64,000 nt of DNA from Geobacter sp. AOG2 (GTDB lineage: Bacteria > Desulfobacterota > Desulfuromonadia > Geobacterales > Pseudopelobacteraceae), in contig NZ_BLJA01000001.1 in the NCBI RefSeq assembly GCF_019972295.1, positions 2,174,158 through 2,238,157 of the forward strand. The letters are read 5' to 3'. The translations under genes were made by a program, and so were the position numbers. Under the pieces are notes generated by a model that did no database searches, was not told the DNA's origin, and saw only the letters and a program-made list of their open reading frames with translations. Shown here piece after piece: positions 17,255 to 26,600 of this stretch; position 1 is the first letter of the stretch; the number at the start of each line of letters is the position of its first letter.

Positions 17255-18625
17255 TTACCGTCTCCCCTGCCGGTACTTGGCGATCCCCTCTTTATACTCG
17301 GCCAGCGCCTCTTCGAGCCGGCCCGATCTTTCGTACACACGTCCCAGTTCATGGTGGGCCATGACCGGATTGGGATTGCCGGCCAGGGCCGCCCGCAGTG
17401 CCTGTTCGGCCCCCGTGAGGTTCCCGGCGCGGGCCAGGACGATCCCCTCTTCCGTCCTGCCGTCGGGAACGCGCTGTTTGCGCTTCAAGGTTTCGTCGGT
17501 CTGGAAGACGGTTTCCAACGCCTTCCCATAGGCGGCCGCGGCCTCCGGCAACCTCTTCCGCTCTTCGAACACCCGCCCCTTGTACACATACAGGTTATAG
17601 TCCAGCGGGTTGATCTTCTCCGCCTCGTCGAACATCTTCAACGCCTGATCGAGCTTATCCTGCCTGCCGTAGGCAAAACCGGCATAATAGTAACACGGCG
17701 TGTAGGATTCATCCGCCTTGAAGGCGCTCTCCAGCAAGCTCTGACCTTCCGCCAGACGATTGTCCTCGAACAATAAAAGCGCCGATTCGCACAGGGCGAT
17801 CACATGGGTCGGCTCCTTCGCGAGGGCTTCCCGGAACTGCTCCCCGGCCAGCGCCTTGTCGCCCCGCTGCACATAGAACCTGCCCAGGCTGATATGGGGC
17901 AGGACGAAGTTCGGGTCGGCCTCGATGGCCTTTTTGAACCACATCTCCGCGGTCTCGGCCATGCGCCCCGACTTCAGGGTGTTCCGGCCCATATTGTAAA
18001 ACCGCAGCGCGCTCTTGGCGGGCTGATACCCCTTCTTCTCCGCCATGGCCGGTTTCGTGCCCTCGATGGAGGCGGTCAGAAAGTCCGCCATCTCCTCGGC
18101 ACCCACCAGGGGATACCCCGAAAGCTCGTACTTTATGACCCGCTCCCGGTCCACGATGACCGTCGAAGGCAGGGCAATGATGCCCACATCGTGAAAGTAG
18201 CTAAGGCCGTTGTCCACGAGAACGGGATAGGTCAGCTTGAGCCGCTCCACCGTCGAACGGATCCTGGCCAGGTCGGCGTCGGCGTTTCCCTGCACATCCG
18301 CCTCGATGGCCACCACCGCCAGCCCCTTGTCCCGGTACGTTTGATACAGGGTCTGCATCCGGGCCAGGGCCTTTTCCGATTTCCGGTCCCAGGTGGACCA
18401 GACCAGGAGCACGGTCAGCTTATCCCCTTTCAGGTCGGCAAACGATTTCCGTTCGCCGGAGACGAGCGGCAGGGAGAAGCCGGGGGCCTCCATGCCGACC
18501 TGAAGCTGCTGCAACGTGGCGTCGGCCGAGGTGAACGGAAAAACGCCCAAGAGTGCGAGCAGAGCGCCCAGGAGCGCGGTCCTTCTCGAGAACATCCGGG
18601 AAAATGGGGAAATATGCCTGGTCAT
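17255..18625 (-). CDS. Redoxin-like TPR protein lacking catalytic cysteines, full-length copy
   Basis: A 456-residue paralogue of the protein at 16066-17199, with the same cysteine-free thioredoxin fold (WSTWDRKS at 76-83) and a full TPR tail including a final EEGIVLARAGNL...ALAEYKEGIAKYRQGRR-type unit. That tail is shared with the small TPR protein encoded just upstream. The signal peptides of the two redoxin copies differ strongly while the bodies are nearly identical, suggesting recent duplication or gene conversion. The ATG at 18625 has AGAAGGA upstream; a TTG at 18640 would place the ribosome site inside the gene. It is probably periplasmic and part of the cytochrome operon. Confidence 0.85.
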   Translation of the reverse strand: MTRHISPFSRMFSRRTALLGALLALLGVFPFTSADATLQQLQVGMEAPGFSLPLVSGERKSFADLKGDKLTVLLVWSTWDRKSEKALARMQTLYQTYRDKGLAVVAIEADVQGNADADLARIRSTVERLKLTYPVLVDNGLSYFHDVGIIALPSTVIVDRERVIKYELSGYPLVGAEEMADFLTASIEGTKPAMAEKKGYQPAKSALRFYNMGRNTLKSGRMAETAEMWFKKAIEADPNFVLPHISLGRFYVQRGDKALAGEQFREALAKEPTHVIALCESALLLFEDNRLAEGQSLLESAFKADESYTPCYYYAGFAYGRQDKLDQALKMFDEAEKINPLDYNLYVYKGRVFEERKRLPEAAAAYGKALETVFQTDETLKRKQRVPDGRTEEGIVLARAGNLTGAEQALRAALAGNPNPVMAHHELGRVYERSGRLEEALAEYKEGIAKYRQGRR

Positions 18626-18674
18626 CGTTCCTTCTAACAATCGTCGTGGCGGGAGGGAGCGGCGGGATCGGACG

Positions 18675-19241
18675 TTACTTTCTTCCCTGCTGATGTTTGG
18701 CTATCCCCTCTTTATACTCGGCCAGGGCCTTCTCGAGATCGCCGGATTTTTCGTACACAAACCCCAGCTCATAGTGTGTTCTGACCGGATTCGGATTACG
18801 GGCGAGGGCCGTTTTCAACACCTGTTCGGCCTCCTTGAGGTTCCCGGTGCGGGCCAGGACGATCCCCTCCCCCGTCATGGCGGCATGGGAGTAGGGGTTG
18901 CGTTTCAGGGCATCGTCGAAGGCGGCTTTCGCCTCCGTCAGCGCCCCGGCGTTCAGGTACAGATACCCGAGGCGCACATACAGGAGGGAATCGTCCGGGG
19001 CCTGCGCGATCTGCTCGCGCAGGCCCCGGATCTCCTTCTCTTCCGGGTTTGCGGCGGCCGGAGCGGACACGGGAGCCGGCTGCTTTTCCGGGACGGCCGC
19101 CTGGGGGGCCTCCCCGTCCGCCGCCCATGATGCGGGGCAGGCGAGCACGGCGCTCATACCGGCCAGCGCGCACCAAAGCACGGCCGTGCGCAAACGGGAT
19201 ACGGCCGGTGCCGTCATGGCGTCGATACGGCCCGCCGCCAT
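18675..19241 (-). CDS. Exported TPR-repeat protein
   Basis: A 188-residue protein with a signal peptide ending near ASWAA, a Pro/Ala-rich linker, then two to three TPR units (LGYLYLNAGALTEAKAAFDDAL, GEGIVLARTGNLKEAEQVL, LGFVYEKSGDLEKALAEY in pieces). The last units are closely related to the C-terminus of the redoxin-TPR protein encoded next. Its start overlaps the cytochrome stop in the form TAATG, so it is translationally coupled to the cytochrome. A likely role is scaffolding in the periplasm, possibly around the cytochrome, but this is inferred from position only. A second ATG at 19217 is an alternative start. Confidence 0.82.
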   Translation of the reverse strand: MAAGRIDAMTAPAVSRLRTAVLWCALAGMSAVLACPASWAADGEAPQAAVPEKQPAPVSAPAAANPEEKEIRGLREQIAQAPDDSLLYVRLGYLYLNAGALTEAKAAFDDALKRNPYSHAAMTGEGIVLARTGNLKEAEQVLKTALARNPNPVRTHYELGFVYEKSGDLEKALAEYKEGIAKHQQGRK

Positions 19242-20599
19242 TACTGATTCTTTACCGCATGGTTCCGGTTATAGGAAAACTGCTTGTGGCACCCCGGCAG
19301 ACAACTGCCGCCGTCGCTGGTCTTCACGAAGCCGACCGGCAGCTTCCAGGCGTTGAAGGGAACCGCATCCCGGATATGGCGCGGATTGTTCGTCGCGTGG
19401 GCATCGTGGCAGGCCCGGCAGGTGCGACCCTTTACCGTCTTGTTGACATGGACGAAATGCAGATTCTGATCCCCGTTCCTGAAGGCGGTCAATTTCGTCG
19501 TATGTTCGTCCTCGGCTAGGGACTTTTCGTGGCACATGAAGCACAGCTTGTAGTTTTCCGCGTTGTAGCCGGCATAAAAAACCGCGGGGAAATTTTCGCG
19601 CAGGATCCTGAAATTCTTGGAGCCGTGGGTATTATGGCATCCCGAGCAATCCTTTTGCTTGATGGGGCCATGATATTCGGTATTGCTATCCAGCACGGCT
19701 TTCATATTTGCCACGCGCGTGGCGCCGGCCCCATACTCCTTGTTATGGCAGCTCAGGCACAGGTCCGCCGGTTGCATGGTCAACTGCTTGACGTAATTGG
19801 ACGCGTGGGGATCATGGCAGGCAAGGCATTTCTTCTCCGTCGCCAGCCCCTTGTGTTTCACGGTGGCCGAGTTGATCTCCATCTGTTTTTCCTTGTGACA
19901 GGTAAGGCAGAGATCCTCCGAGCCGTCGGCTTTCAGGTTGTACCGGTATTCGCCGTTATGGGGGTCGTGACACTCGGTGCAGGACTTCTGGACCGGAGCG
20001 TGGGTGAACTTCTTGCTCTTGAACGCCTCGGCCTTGTCGGCATGGCATTCGAAACAGACCTGGTTGACGGGCGCCCGCAACAACCGGGGGTAATCCCCCT
20101 GATGCACGGCGTGGCAGGTGGTGCAGCTCCCCACGGCGACAGGGCCGTGGACGAACTTGCCCTTCATGATGGACCGGTCATGGCACTTGAAGCAGAGTTC
20201 CGCACCGGCTGCGCGCAACTGATACTTGTTGGGGGACTGGTGGGAATCGTGGCAGGTGAAGCATTTCCCCTGCTTGACCGGCGCATGGACATATTTATGG
20301 GTATCGAGCCGTTCGTGGCACTCGGCGCACAGCTTGCCCGTGTCCCGTATCGCTTCGAACGAATGCTTTCCCGTGGGCTTGTGGCAGAAGGTGCAGTCGC
20401 CGGTGGCCGCGGGACCGTGCACGTACTTCTCGGTACCCATCTTGCCGTGGCAGTCGGCGGTAACGCAGGACGCTTTCAGGGGGGACGATTGACCGGATAA
20501 GGCAAAGGCGTTACCGGCGGAGCCGGAAAACGAAAGAAGTTGCATACCGGCGGCGATTACAAACAGAACTAGAGCAACACATGGCATTTTCCCGTGCAC
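19241..20599 (-). CDS. Periplasmic multihaem c-type cytochrome (about 15 haem sites)
   Basis: A 452-residue exported protein with 13 CxxCH haem-attachment motifs plus a CVTADCH (CX4CH) site near the N-terminus and a CLPGCH (CX3CH) site at the C-terminus. The motifs come mainly in pairs separated by 15-25 residues, as in doubled-CXXCH cytochromes of metal-reducing bacteria. Additional histidines in HxP-type segments (KYVHGP, KYVHAP, KFVHGP, KFTHAP) recur and could be distal ligands. The GTG at 20599 has GAGGGGGG about nine bases upstream and gives a normal signal peptide. The electron-transfer partner is unknown. The cytochrome leads an operon with TPR and redoxin-like genes. Confidence 0.92.
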   Translation of the reverse strand: MHGKMPCVALVLFVIAAGMQLLSFSGSAGNAFALSGQSSPLKASCVTADCHGKMGTEKYVHGPAATGDCTFCHKPTGKHSFEAIRDTGKLCAECHERLDTHKYVHAPVKQGKCFTCHDSHQSPNKYQLRAAGAELCFKCHDRSIMKGKFVHGPVAVGSCTTCHAVHQGDYPRLLRAPVNQVCFECHADKAEAFKSKKFTHAPVQKSCTECHDPHNGEYRYNLKADGSEDLCLTCHKEKQMEINSATVKHKGLATEKKCLACHDPHASNYVKQLTMQPADLCLSCHNKEYGAGATRVANMKAVLDSNTEYHGPIKQKDCSGCHNTHGSKNFRILRENFPAVFYAGYNAENYKLCFMCHEKSLAEDEHTTKLTAFRNGDQNLHFVHVNKTVKGRTCRACHDAHATNNPRHIRDAVPFNAWKLPVGFVKTSDGGSCLPGCHKQFSYNRNHAVKNQ

Positions 20600-20650
20600 G
20601 GTACAAGCCCCCCTCAAAAAAATACAAAATCATAATATTGCTACACGGTT

Positions 20651-20679
20651 TTCAAACCATGTATACGGCGATTTGTCAA
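20651..20679 (-). promoter_or_regulatory. Putative promoter of the cytochrome operon
   Basis: On the minus strand TTGACA (20674-20679) is followed after 17 bases by TTTGAA (20651-20656), a perfect -35 with a weak -10. The -10 region lies inside a palindrome-like CACGGTTTTCAAACCATG (20644-20661), and a related CCGGTTTTTTAAACCA sits upstream at 20695-20710. Regulator binding over the -10 and upstream of the -35 is plausible. Confidence 0.45.
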
Positions 20680-20759
20680 GCGTTTTCGTACAATCCGGTT
20701 TTTTAAACCATTATAATATAGAACAAATTTCCGAGCGAACCGGTTCCCGGCCCTGTCGA

Positions 20760-21377
20760 TCAATAGGCATAAAGGACCGACATGTTTGCACGTTCTACGG
20801 CATTCGTCTCTTTTTGCGCCTGCACCTCCATGCGGTACACATAGGGAATGTGCTGCGGGGTGATGACGGACAGGGATTCGGCAACGCCGGCGCCTTCCAG
20901 CTGAAGTCCGCTGGTGTCCGTATTGCCGAAGACGGTATCCACGATTTGCGAGTACACCGTATATCTTTGCCCCCCCGTCGCCTGAAGCTGCATGGTCATG
21001 TCCGGCGTCGACTTGGGGTCCGGGTACCGGCTACAGGCGGGATCCCAGTCCGAGGTGCCCTTGCTCAGTTTGTCTTGCAGACATGTCTGTGTCGCCCTGA
21101 CCTCGAGGTTGACTCCGGCAAAACTGGATTGGAGGTCAGTGACAAGAGTGGCGGATGCATAGTTTTTGAGGACCGTGGGCAAAATCTCCTTCATGACGAT
21201 GTCCGTGCCGCCGTACGACGCCTCCAACGCCGTTTTATAGCGCTTCGACGACCCGGTTTGCTGGATGTTCTGGCTAATCATGTACATGACCGCCATGACG
21301 ATGGTCAGTGAAATCAAGGTCATGAAAAGGGCTGTGACCAAAGCGATCCCGTCTTGTTTTGCGAGCAAGCGATTCAT
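20760..21377 (-). CDS. pilX: PilX-like type IV pilus accessory protein
   Basis: A 205-residue protein with the N-terminus KQDGIALVTALFMTLISLTIV, which is the pattern of PilX proteins (a hydrophobic helix starting GIALV...ALF). The helix is followed by a globular domain with two cysteines. PilX-type minor pilins are thought to prime pilus assembly together with PilV, PilW and FimT. It lies 18 bp after pilW on the same strand, with GGGGAAA before its ATG, and is the last gene of the cluster. A perfect GAACCGGTTC palindrome follows near 20740. Confidence 0.8.
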   Translation of the reverse strand: MNRLLAKQDGIALVTALFMTLISLTIVMAVMYMISQNIQQTGSSKRYKTALEASYGGTDIVMKEILPTVLKNYASATLVTDLQSSFAGVNLEVRATQTCLQDKLSKGTSDWDPACSRYPDPKSTPDMTMQLQATGGQRYTVYSQIVDTVFGNTDTSGLQLEGAGVAESLSVITPQHIPYVYRMEVQAQKETNAVERANMSVLYAY

Positions 21378-21395
21378 GAAATTTCCCCGTGAATG

Positions 21396-22679
21396 CTACT
21401 GATTCGTCAAAAGGTTTTTCGGGCGCACGATCAGCCGGTAAACCTTCCAGTGGTAGTTGCGCATCGCGGCGCTGAGGGTGAACGTTTTGGAAATGGAATT
21501 GTCCAACGTGGGGTCGCCGATTTCAAAGGTGGCGGGGCTTTGGTAGTTGGCGTCACGGCGCCCCACCTGGGCCAGCACGTAGACCTTGACGACCTTCAGG
21601 CTGTTGCGCAGCTTTTCGGGGTCCGCCAGCGCGCTCGTGACGCGGCCCATATTGCCGGCAGGCGAGACGGTGATCGCCCCGCCGCTGGCCAGCGGTGTCG
21701 AAAAGGTCTCGACAACGCCGTCCTGCCCTTCGCTGCCCTGGCCGTCGTCCACGTCCCAACCGAAGACGACCTGCATGTCCGCGACGCAATCCAACAGGGG
21801 AATGTACGTCAGATGACCGCCCGGAGCGCTTGACGAATGATTCAGCGAACCTTTGTACAGGATGCCGGTGGTCGGAACGCCCCCGCTGTCGGGCGAGCAG
21901 TACGAAGGTTTCTTCGTGGAATCTGCCGGCGAGGCGACGAAATAATCCGCGCGATTGAACGGCATGCCGACATTGTCGTCTGCCGAGATGCCATAGATAT
22001 AGTACATTTCCTCCGGAAGCGTCGGATTGAAGGATGTATCGGCAAAGCCGCCACTGTTGTAGTTTGCCCAGTATGTCTCGGGATGGGCGGTATTGAAGAT
22101 GAGTTGGTTCGTGTACGTACTTCCGGAAAACGTTTTCTTCAACACGATCACCCGGTCCGTATTGGCCAGGTTGTCCTTCTGCCAGATTCGCGGTTTCTTT
22201 TTGCCGGTAATACCGCTGCTGTAGGGCATATAGGTCCAGTTCTGGGCGGCCTTGGTCAGACCGAGCGTCGCACCCTTCAGCGCCAGATAGTCGGTTCCGG
22301 CAAGGATATTATAGCTGTCCGTGCCGTCCGAGGCCGTGGTTGCGGCAAGGGTGTCGCCGGCAACGATGGCGCGGGGAACGCCGCTGGCGGTGGTGCCGGT
22401 GCCGTCGTTATAAGCGCTGGCGGGGGCATAGCCCGCTTCATAGTAGGTTATCGGGGCGAGATAGGAAAAGGGGAGTCCGTAACCGGCTTGCTGCAGGTCG
22501 TGACGAAACATCTCCAGCCCCAGGACGCCTTCGATGTTGCTCTCCTCGGATTTGGTGATTTTACCCATCTGGTTGAGAATCGTCTTGAAGGAATCCCCCG
22601 CGATCATGATGACCACGGTGAATACCGCCATGACGACTATCAGCTCTACCAAGGTAAAACCCTTGCGGGAATTCAGCAT
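21396..22679 (-). CDS. pilW: PilW-like minor pilin
   Basis: A 427-residue prepilin with an unusually short leader, MLNSRKG, and the class III methylation/cleavage motif G|FTLVELIVVMAVF, so it is a substrate for prepilin peptidase (pilD at 33040). The rest is a large, Ser/Thr/Tyr-rich extracellular domain. The length exceeds the 200-350 residues common for PilW and suggests extra domain content. The ATG at 22679 has GGAGG seven bases upstream. It follows pilV by 24 bp and precedes pilX. Confidence 0.82.
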   Translation of the reverse strand: MLNSRKGFTLVELIVVMAVFTVVIMIAGDSFKTILNQMGKITKSEESNIEGVLGLEMFRHDLQQAGYGLPFSYLAPITYYEAGYAPASAYNDGTGTTASGVPRAIVAGDTLAATTASDGTDSYNILAGTDYLALKGATLGLTKAAQNWTYMPYSSGITGKKKPRIWQKDNLANTDRVIVLKKTFSGSTYTNQLIFNTAHPETYWANYNSGGFADTSFNPTLPEEMYYIYGISADDNVGMPFNRADYFVASPADSTKKPSYCSPDSGGVPTTGILYKGSLNHSSSAPGGHLTYIPLLDCVADMQVVFGWDVDDGQGSEGQDGVVETFSTPLASGGAITVSPAGNMGRVTSALADPEKLRNSLKVVKVYVLAQVGRRDANYQSPATFEIGDPTLDNSISKTFTLSAAMRNYHWKVYRLIVRPKNLLTNQ

Positions 22680-22703
22680 GAACACGCCTCCGGTAAATTC
22701 CTG

Positions 22704-23108
22704 CTAGTAGTTGGACACGAGCGACATGATCGAGTGTACAAACCGCGTACGCTGGTAACGCCAGCTCACCTGAAGATCTATGCTTTTTGTCTTCGAGGTT
22801 ACATCCGCGTTGGTCTTGACGACCGAATAGCTGCGAAATGCGCCATTAACCACGCGTGAAACCACCGTCGACTGGACATGGGGAGACGGGGAACTGGAGA
22901 TCAAATCGAACGGTTTCGCCTTCTCCAGGTTCATGCTTTCGTCGGCCACCAACAGCGCCCCCTGCCTCAGTTGGTTGCCCATGTTGTAGTGGATGGCGTA
23001 ATTCACCGTCTGGAGCAGGCCCAAAAGCCCCACCATCAGAATCACAATGGCCACCAGGAACTCGATCAGGGTGAAACCCTTCGTATCAGTAGACACACTT
23101 ATTGCCAT
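22704..23108 (-). CDS. pilV: PilV-like minor pilin
   Basis: A 134-residue prepilin with the leader MAISVSTDTKG and the cleavage motif G|FTLIEFLVAIVILMVGLLGL, typical of PilV/GspI-type minor pilins. The start overlaps the end of the fimT-like gene by 23 bases, and GGGGAAG lies just before the ATG. A longer reading frame upstream runs in another frame of the fimT-like gene and is not used. It probably joins PilW, PilX and FimT in the pilus-tip complex with the PilY1-like protein. Confidence 0.85.
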   Translation of the reverse strand: MAISVSTDTKGFTLIEFLVAIVILMVGLLGLLQTVNYAIHYNMGNQLRQGALLVADESMNLEKAKPFDLISSSPSPHVQSTVVSRVVNGAFRSYSVVKTNADVTSKTKSIDLQVSWRYQRTRFVHSIMSLVSNY

Positions 23109-23571
23109 TGATCTTCCCCATGTTGACCCGGGCGCGCTGGACAACCAGACAGTCGTACGCGGGGTTCCCCAAACCGATCCCCACCGCAATGGTAAGCAGG
23201 TCCGAGGTGTAACCCCGTTCATCGACCGTAATGGTTGTGTTGCTGAAATTAGACAGCGTGCCGGAGTCGGAAAACTGTTGAATTGGGTACTTCGTTTGCT
23301 TATTGAAAACCCGGGTGTCGCTTGCGACAGATTCACCGGTGTAACGCCAGAACGCATATGACGTGGGGTTCAGAATTATCCTGTGTTCCCTTTTGGTCTG
23401 GATGGCCATTAACCGCGCCCCGGTCAAATCCGCCAGCATCTCCTTCACCTGGGCTTCGATGTTGTACTTGGTCTGCCAGGAATTGAAGTTCAGGGCGGCG
23501 ATCGCGACGAGTATCCCTATCAGGGACATCACGACTATCAACTCTATCAATGAAAAACCACGACGGTTCAT
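23086..23571 (-). CDS. fimT: FimT/GspH-like pseudopilin
   Basis: A 161-residue prepilin with the very short leader MNRRG and the motif G|FSLIELIVVMSLIGILVAIA, followed by a beta-rich domain in the style of GspH/FimT. The ATG at 23571 has GAGGAA directly upstream. It begins 35 bp after the stop of the PilY1-like gene and overlaps pilV at its end. In other species FimT is a minor pilin and can bind DNA for uptake; whether that is so here is unknown. Confidence 0.85.
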   Translation of the reverse strand: MNRRGFSLIELIVVMSLIGILVAIAALNFNSWQTKYNIEAQVKEMLADLTGARLMAIQTKREHRIILNPTSYAFWRYTGESVASDTRVFNKQTKYPIQQFSDSGTLSNFSNTTITVDERGYTSDLLTIAVGIGLGNPAYDCLVVQRARVNMGKINGNKCVY

Positions 23572-23606
23572 AAGCTGTTCCTCGTCAAACGCATGCTCCC
23601 GGAGGT

Positions 23607-26600
23607 TTACTTTTCCTGGATATGGATAATCTTCTTGACCGGCTTCGGGTTCGTCAGAAGCGAAAGGCCCTGGGCTTTCGGCGGCACCCCCTGGATCGCG
23701 CTGGTGGAGCGCCGGTTGTCCTTGGCCGTGAAGCCGGAAGACATGGAAACCTCTGCGAAGGCCCCGGTCGAGACCTGAACCATCAGCTTGCCTTTCATGG
23801 CATTGGTTGCCGGCGTCGAGCCGGTGGCGTAATTGACCGCCCAGATGTAGGAGTTGCCCCCGTAACCGCACACATCCCCCGTGGGCCGGAAGGTGGTGAA
23901 AAAGACGACCCCGTTCGTCGACGCCACCGGGTCCGTTATCACCCGTTCCGATGCATAGCCGTCGTTCAGGGCCGAGGTATCCAGGTTAATGTACCATCCC
24001 TTATAGGTCGACGCCAGGGTCGACGTCGGCGTGGTCGTCTGATCCAGCAACTGGGCGGTAGACAGGGATGTTGTGCAGGTTGGGGAAATCTTCACTGCGG
24101 CGGCGTCGTAACATGGTTCCTGGATTCCGTAAATACGGCGGCCATTGTCCTCATCGTCGATTTCCGTGGCGTTTTTGTAAAAATACCGGCCGGTGCCGAA
24201 ATAGAGCCATAATTTGCCGTTGCCCCTGTCCTGCAACTTGGTGACGGCCGTGGTGACGGGGCCGACGCCACTGATCACGGAGCTCCACGTCCATGGTTTG
24301 CTGGCGTCGTTAGGGTCAATGCTCTCGTTGGTCACCAGGCGGATAACCCCGCCGCTTGTCCAATGGGTCGAATCGGTCTTCTGCACATAACCGATATACG
24401 CGGCGTCGTCCTGATAAAAGCCGCTCTTGTTCGGAAATGAACGGTCGTTGTCGATCGCCCCGTTGGACACGGATCCGGCAAAGGCATTGGCTATGCCCGT
24501 GTCGATGGTCTTCACGAGAGCCCCCGTGGCCACATCGACGATGAACAGGCGGAGAGGTTGATCGGAACGCCCCAGAAACTGGTGATTGGTCGCATCGATC
24601 GTTCCGGTAGGCCCGGACGCAAAGACCGCGAACCAGCGACCGTTCTTGGTTGCTCCCCCGACACGGACAATCACCGGGCCGGTCGTGGCGAAGCCGAGGT
24701 TGCCGCCCTTCAGGGCGGCGGTGGCGCCAGCCGTCGGGTCGCCGTGAAACTCCCACATATACTTCGGCTCTTTGGGGTTTGTGACATCCAGGGCGAAGTA
24801 ACTCGAGTACCCCAGATCGGCCATGGGCGTCTTGACGCAATCCGAGCCGGCGCCGTAGCAGGCCCCGGCGCCCCCCCTGTTCCGGCTCGCGCCTCCCAGC
24901 CCGGTGCTGCCGATCAAAACAGTCTTCCAACTGGTGTTGGCGACATCGAGGTTTTTGGTCTGGACGCCGGAAACCGTGGTGTACCTGGTCTGTTTGGCGC
25001 AGTCCCAGTAATTGGCCGTACCGGCACTGGCGCACTCCGTGTGTTTATTGACGGCCACATCCACGATCAGGGGGGTGCCGTCCACATAAAACAGGTGCGG
25101 GTAATCGGCATCGCTCAGGAATTTCAGGTACGGCAATGCCTGCCTCGGGACGTAGGCCCATTCCTCGCGGCCGATGTTATCCGCTGCATCCGCCCTGATA
25201 TTGGCATTGGCCCCCTGGTTCGCTCCGGAGGTAACAACCGTATAATCGTTGATTTGAGACTTATCGGCGGCACAGGTAGCCTGGTTTGCCCCACTCTGGC
25301 GGCACGGATCGGTCAGCTCCTGCAGAACCCCCATCCTGAATGCGTGCAACATGCCGTCGTTGGCCCCCACATAGGCCATGCCGCGATTGGTGTAGTCGTT
25401 GGACTTGATGAACTGGCTGTAGGAACTGTCGGTATAGCCGGTCGGTATGTCCTGGTGGTAGGAGTTGAGCCCCACGTTGCCCTCTATCTTGGGGGTCGAA
25501 CTTATGATGTCCCCCAGGCGCCATGTTCCCGCGGCACCCGCTATGGTGGCCGCGCGCGTGCGATAGCCCGACTGGTCGCTTCCCCGTATGTAGGAAATAA
25601 GCTTATTGGCCTCCGTCGCGTTGGCGGCGCGCAGATAACTCTGGACGGAGAGGTCGTTCTTCAGTGCGGAGCTGAAGCTCGCCAAACCCGTGGCATCCCC
25701 CCCCGAGTTGACGACCGTGTCGTAGGCGGCCAACCCCGTGTGGGTGTAGATGGTGCGATTATCGCTTGTAAGATCACGGGACCAGAGCAGCTTTCCCGCC
25801 CGCCACAGGCTCTTGACGTTGGTGGCGTCGTCGGGGCTGTACGTCCCCAGGTCAACGGTCGTGGTTCCCGTGCCGTTCACATCTTTCGACAGGCGCACCA
25901 GGGTCTGGTTTGTGGAGGAATCGAAATAAAACTGGGCAATGTTATCGTCCAGAAGGCTCAGTTTATAGTCGGAGACCGTATCGACCCTGATCGAACTCAG
26001 TTGCAGATAAGGATCGAGGTAGTACCAGAGGTTCTGCAGCTCCCCGACCCAGGTGACCTCCGTGCCGCTGTCGAAGGCCTTCTTGGGATAGAACACCGCC
26101 TGCAGCAGGCTGGCGCCGCTCCCCTCGCTGTTGTTCAGGATCGAGGCGGCCGTCCCGGAGGAAACGCGGGTCAGGATGTCGTTAAAGGCCGACGTCAGGG
26201 CATCCTGAAGCTGGCTTCCCTGGTTGGCTTCATAATAGGTGTCGGGAACGCCGTCGCCGTTTTTATCCCACTCGGTGCATTTTGCATTCGGCGACGCCGT
26301 GCCGCAGGTACTATCGGTATATGGCTTGCCGTTCCCGTCGCGGTCATCATACCCGCCATATTTTGAAGCAAGCTGGAGCAGCTTTCTTCCTACGGCGGAA
26401 TCGTCAAAGGCAAAGACCGTGTACGTTATCAGGTTCTGCGTGCCGCTAATCGCCCCGTTTCCGACCGTTGAGCTGCGCAGATCGGTATTGTGCGCATAAT
26501 AGGCAACGCCGGCCAGATAATACGACCCATTGGAGCCGGGGTCCGTGCTGTAGAGACTGGTCGTGCCCTCGTTGGTGCCGATGGCGTCCATCCAGGTCTT

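Noticed and set aside
24558-26366. Antisense reading frame of 602 codons opposite pilY1
   Set aside because: Overlaps a clearly recognised PilY1 protein throughout and shows no recognisable domain.
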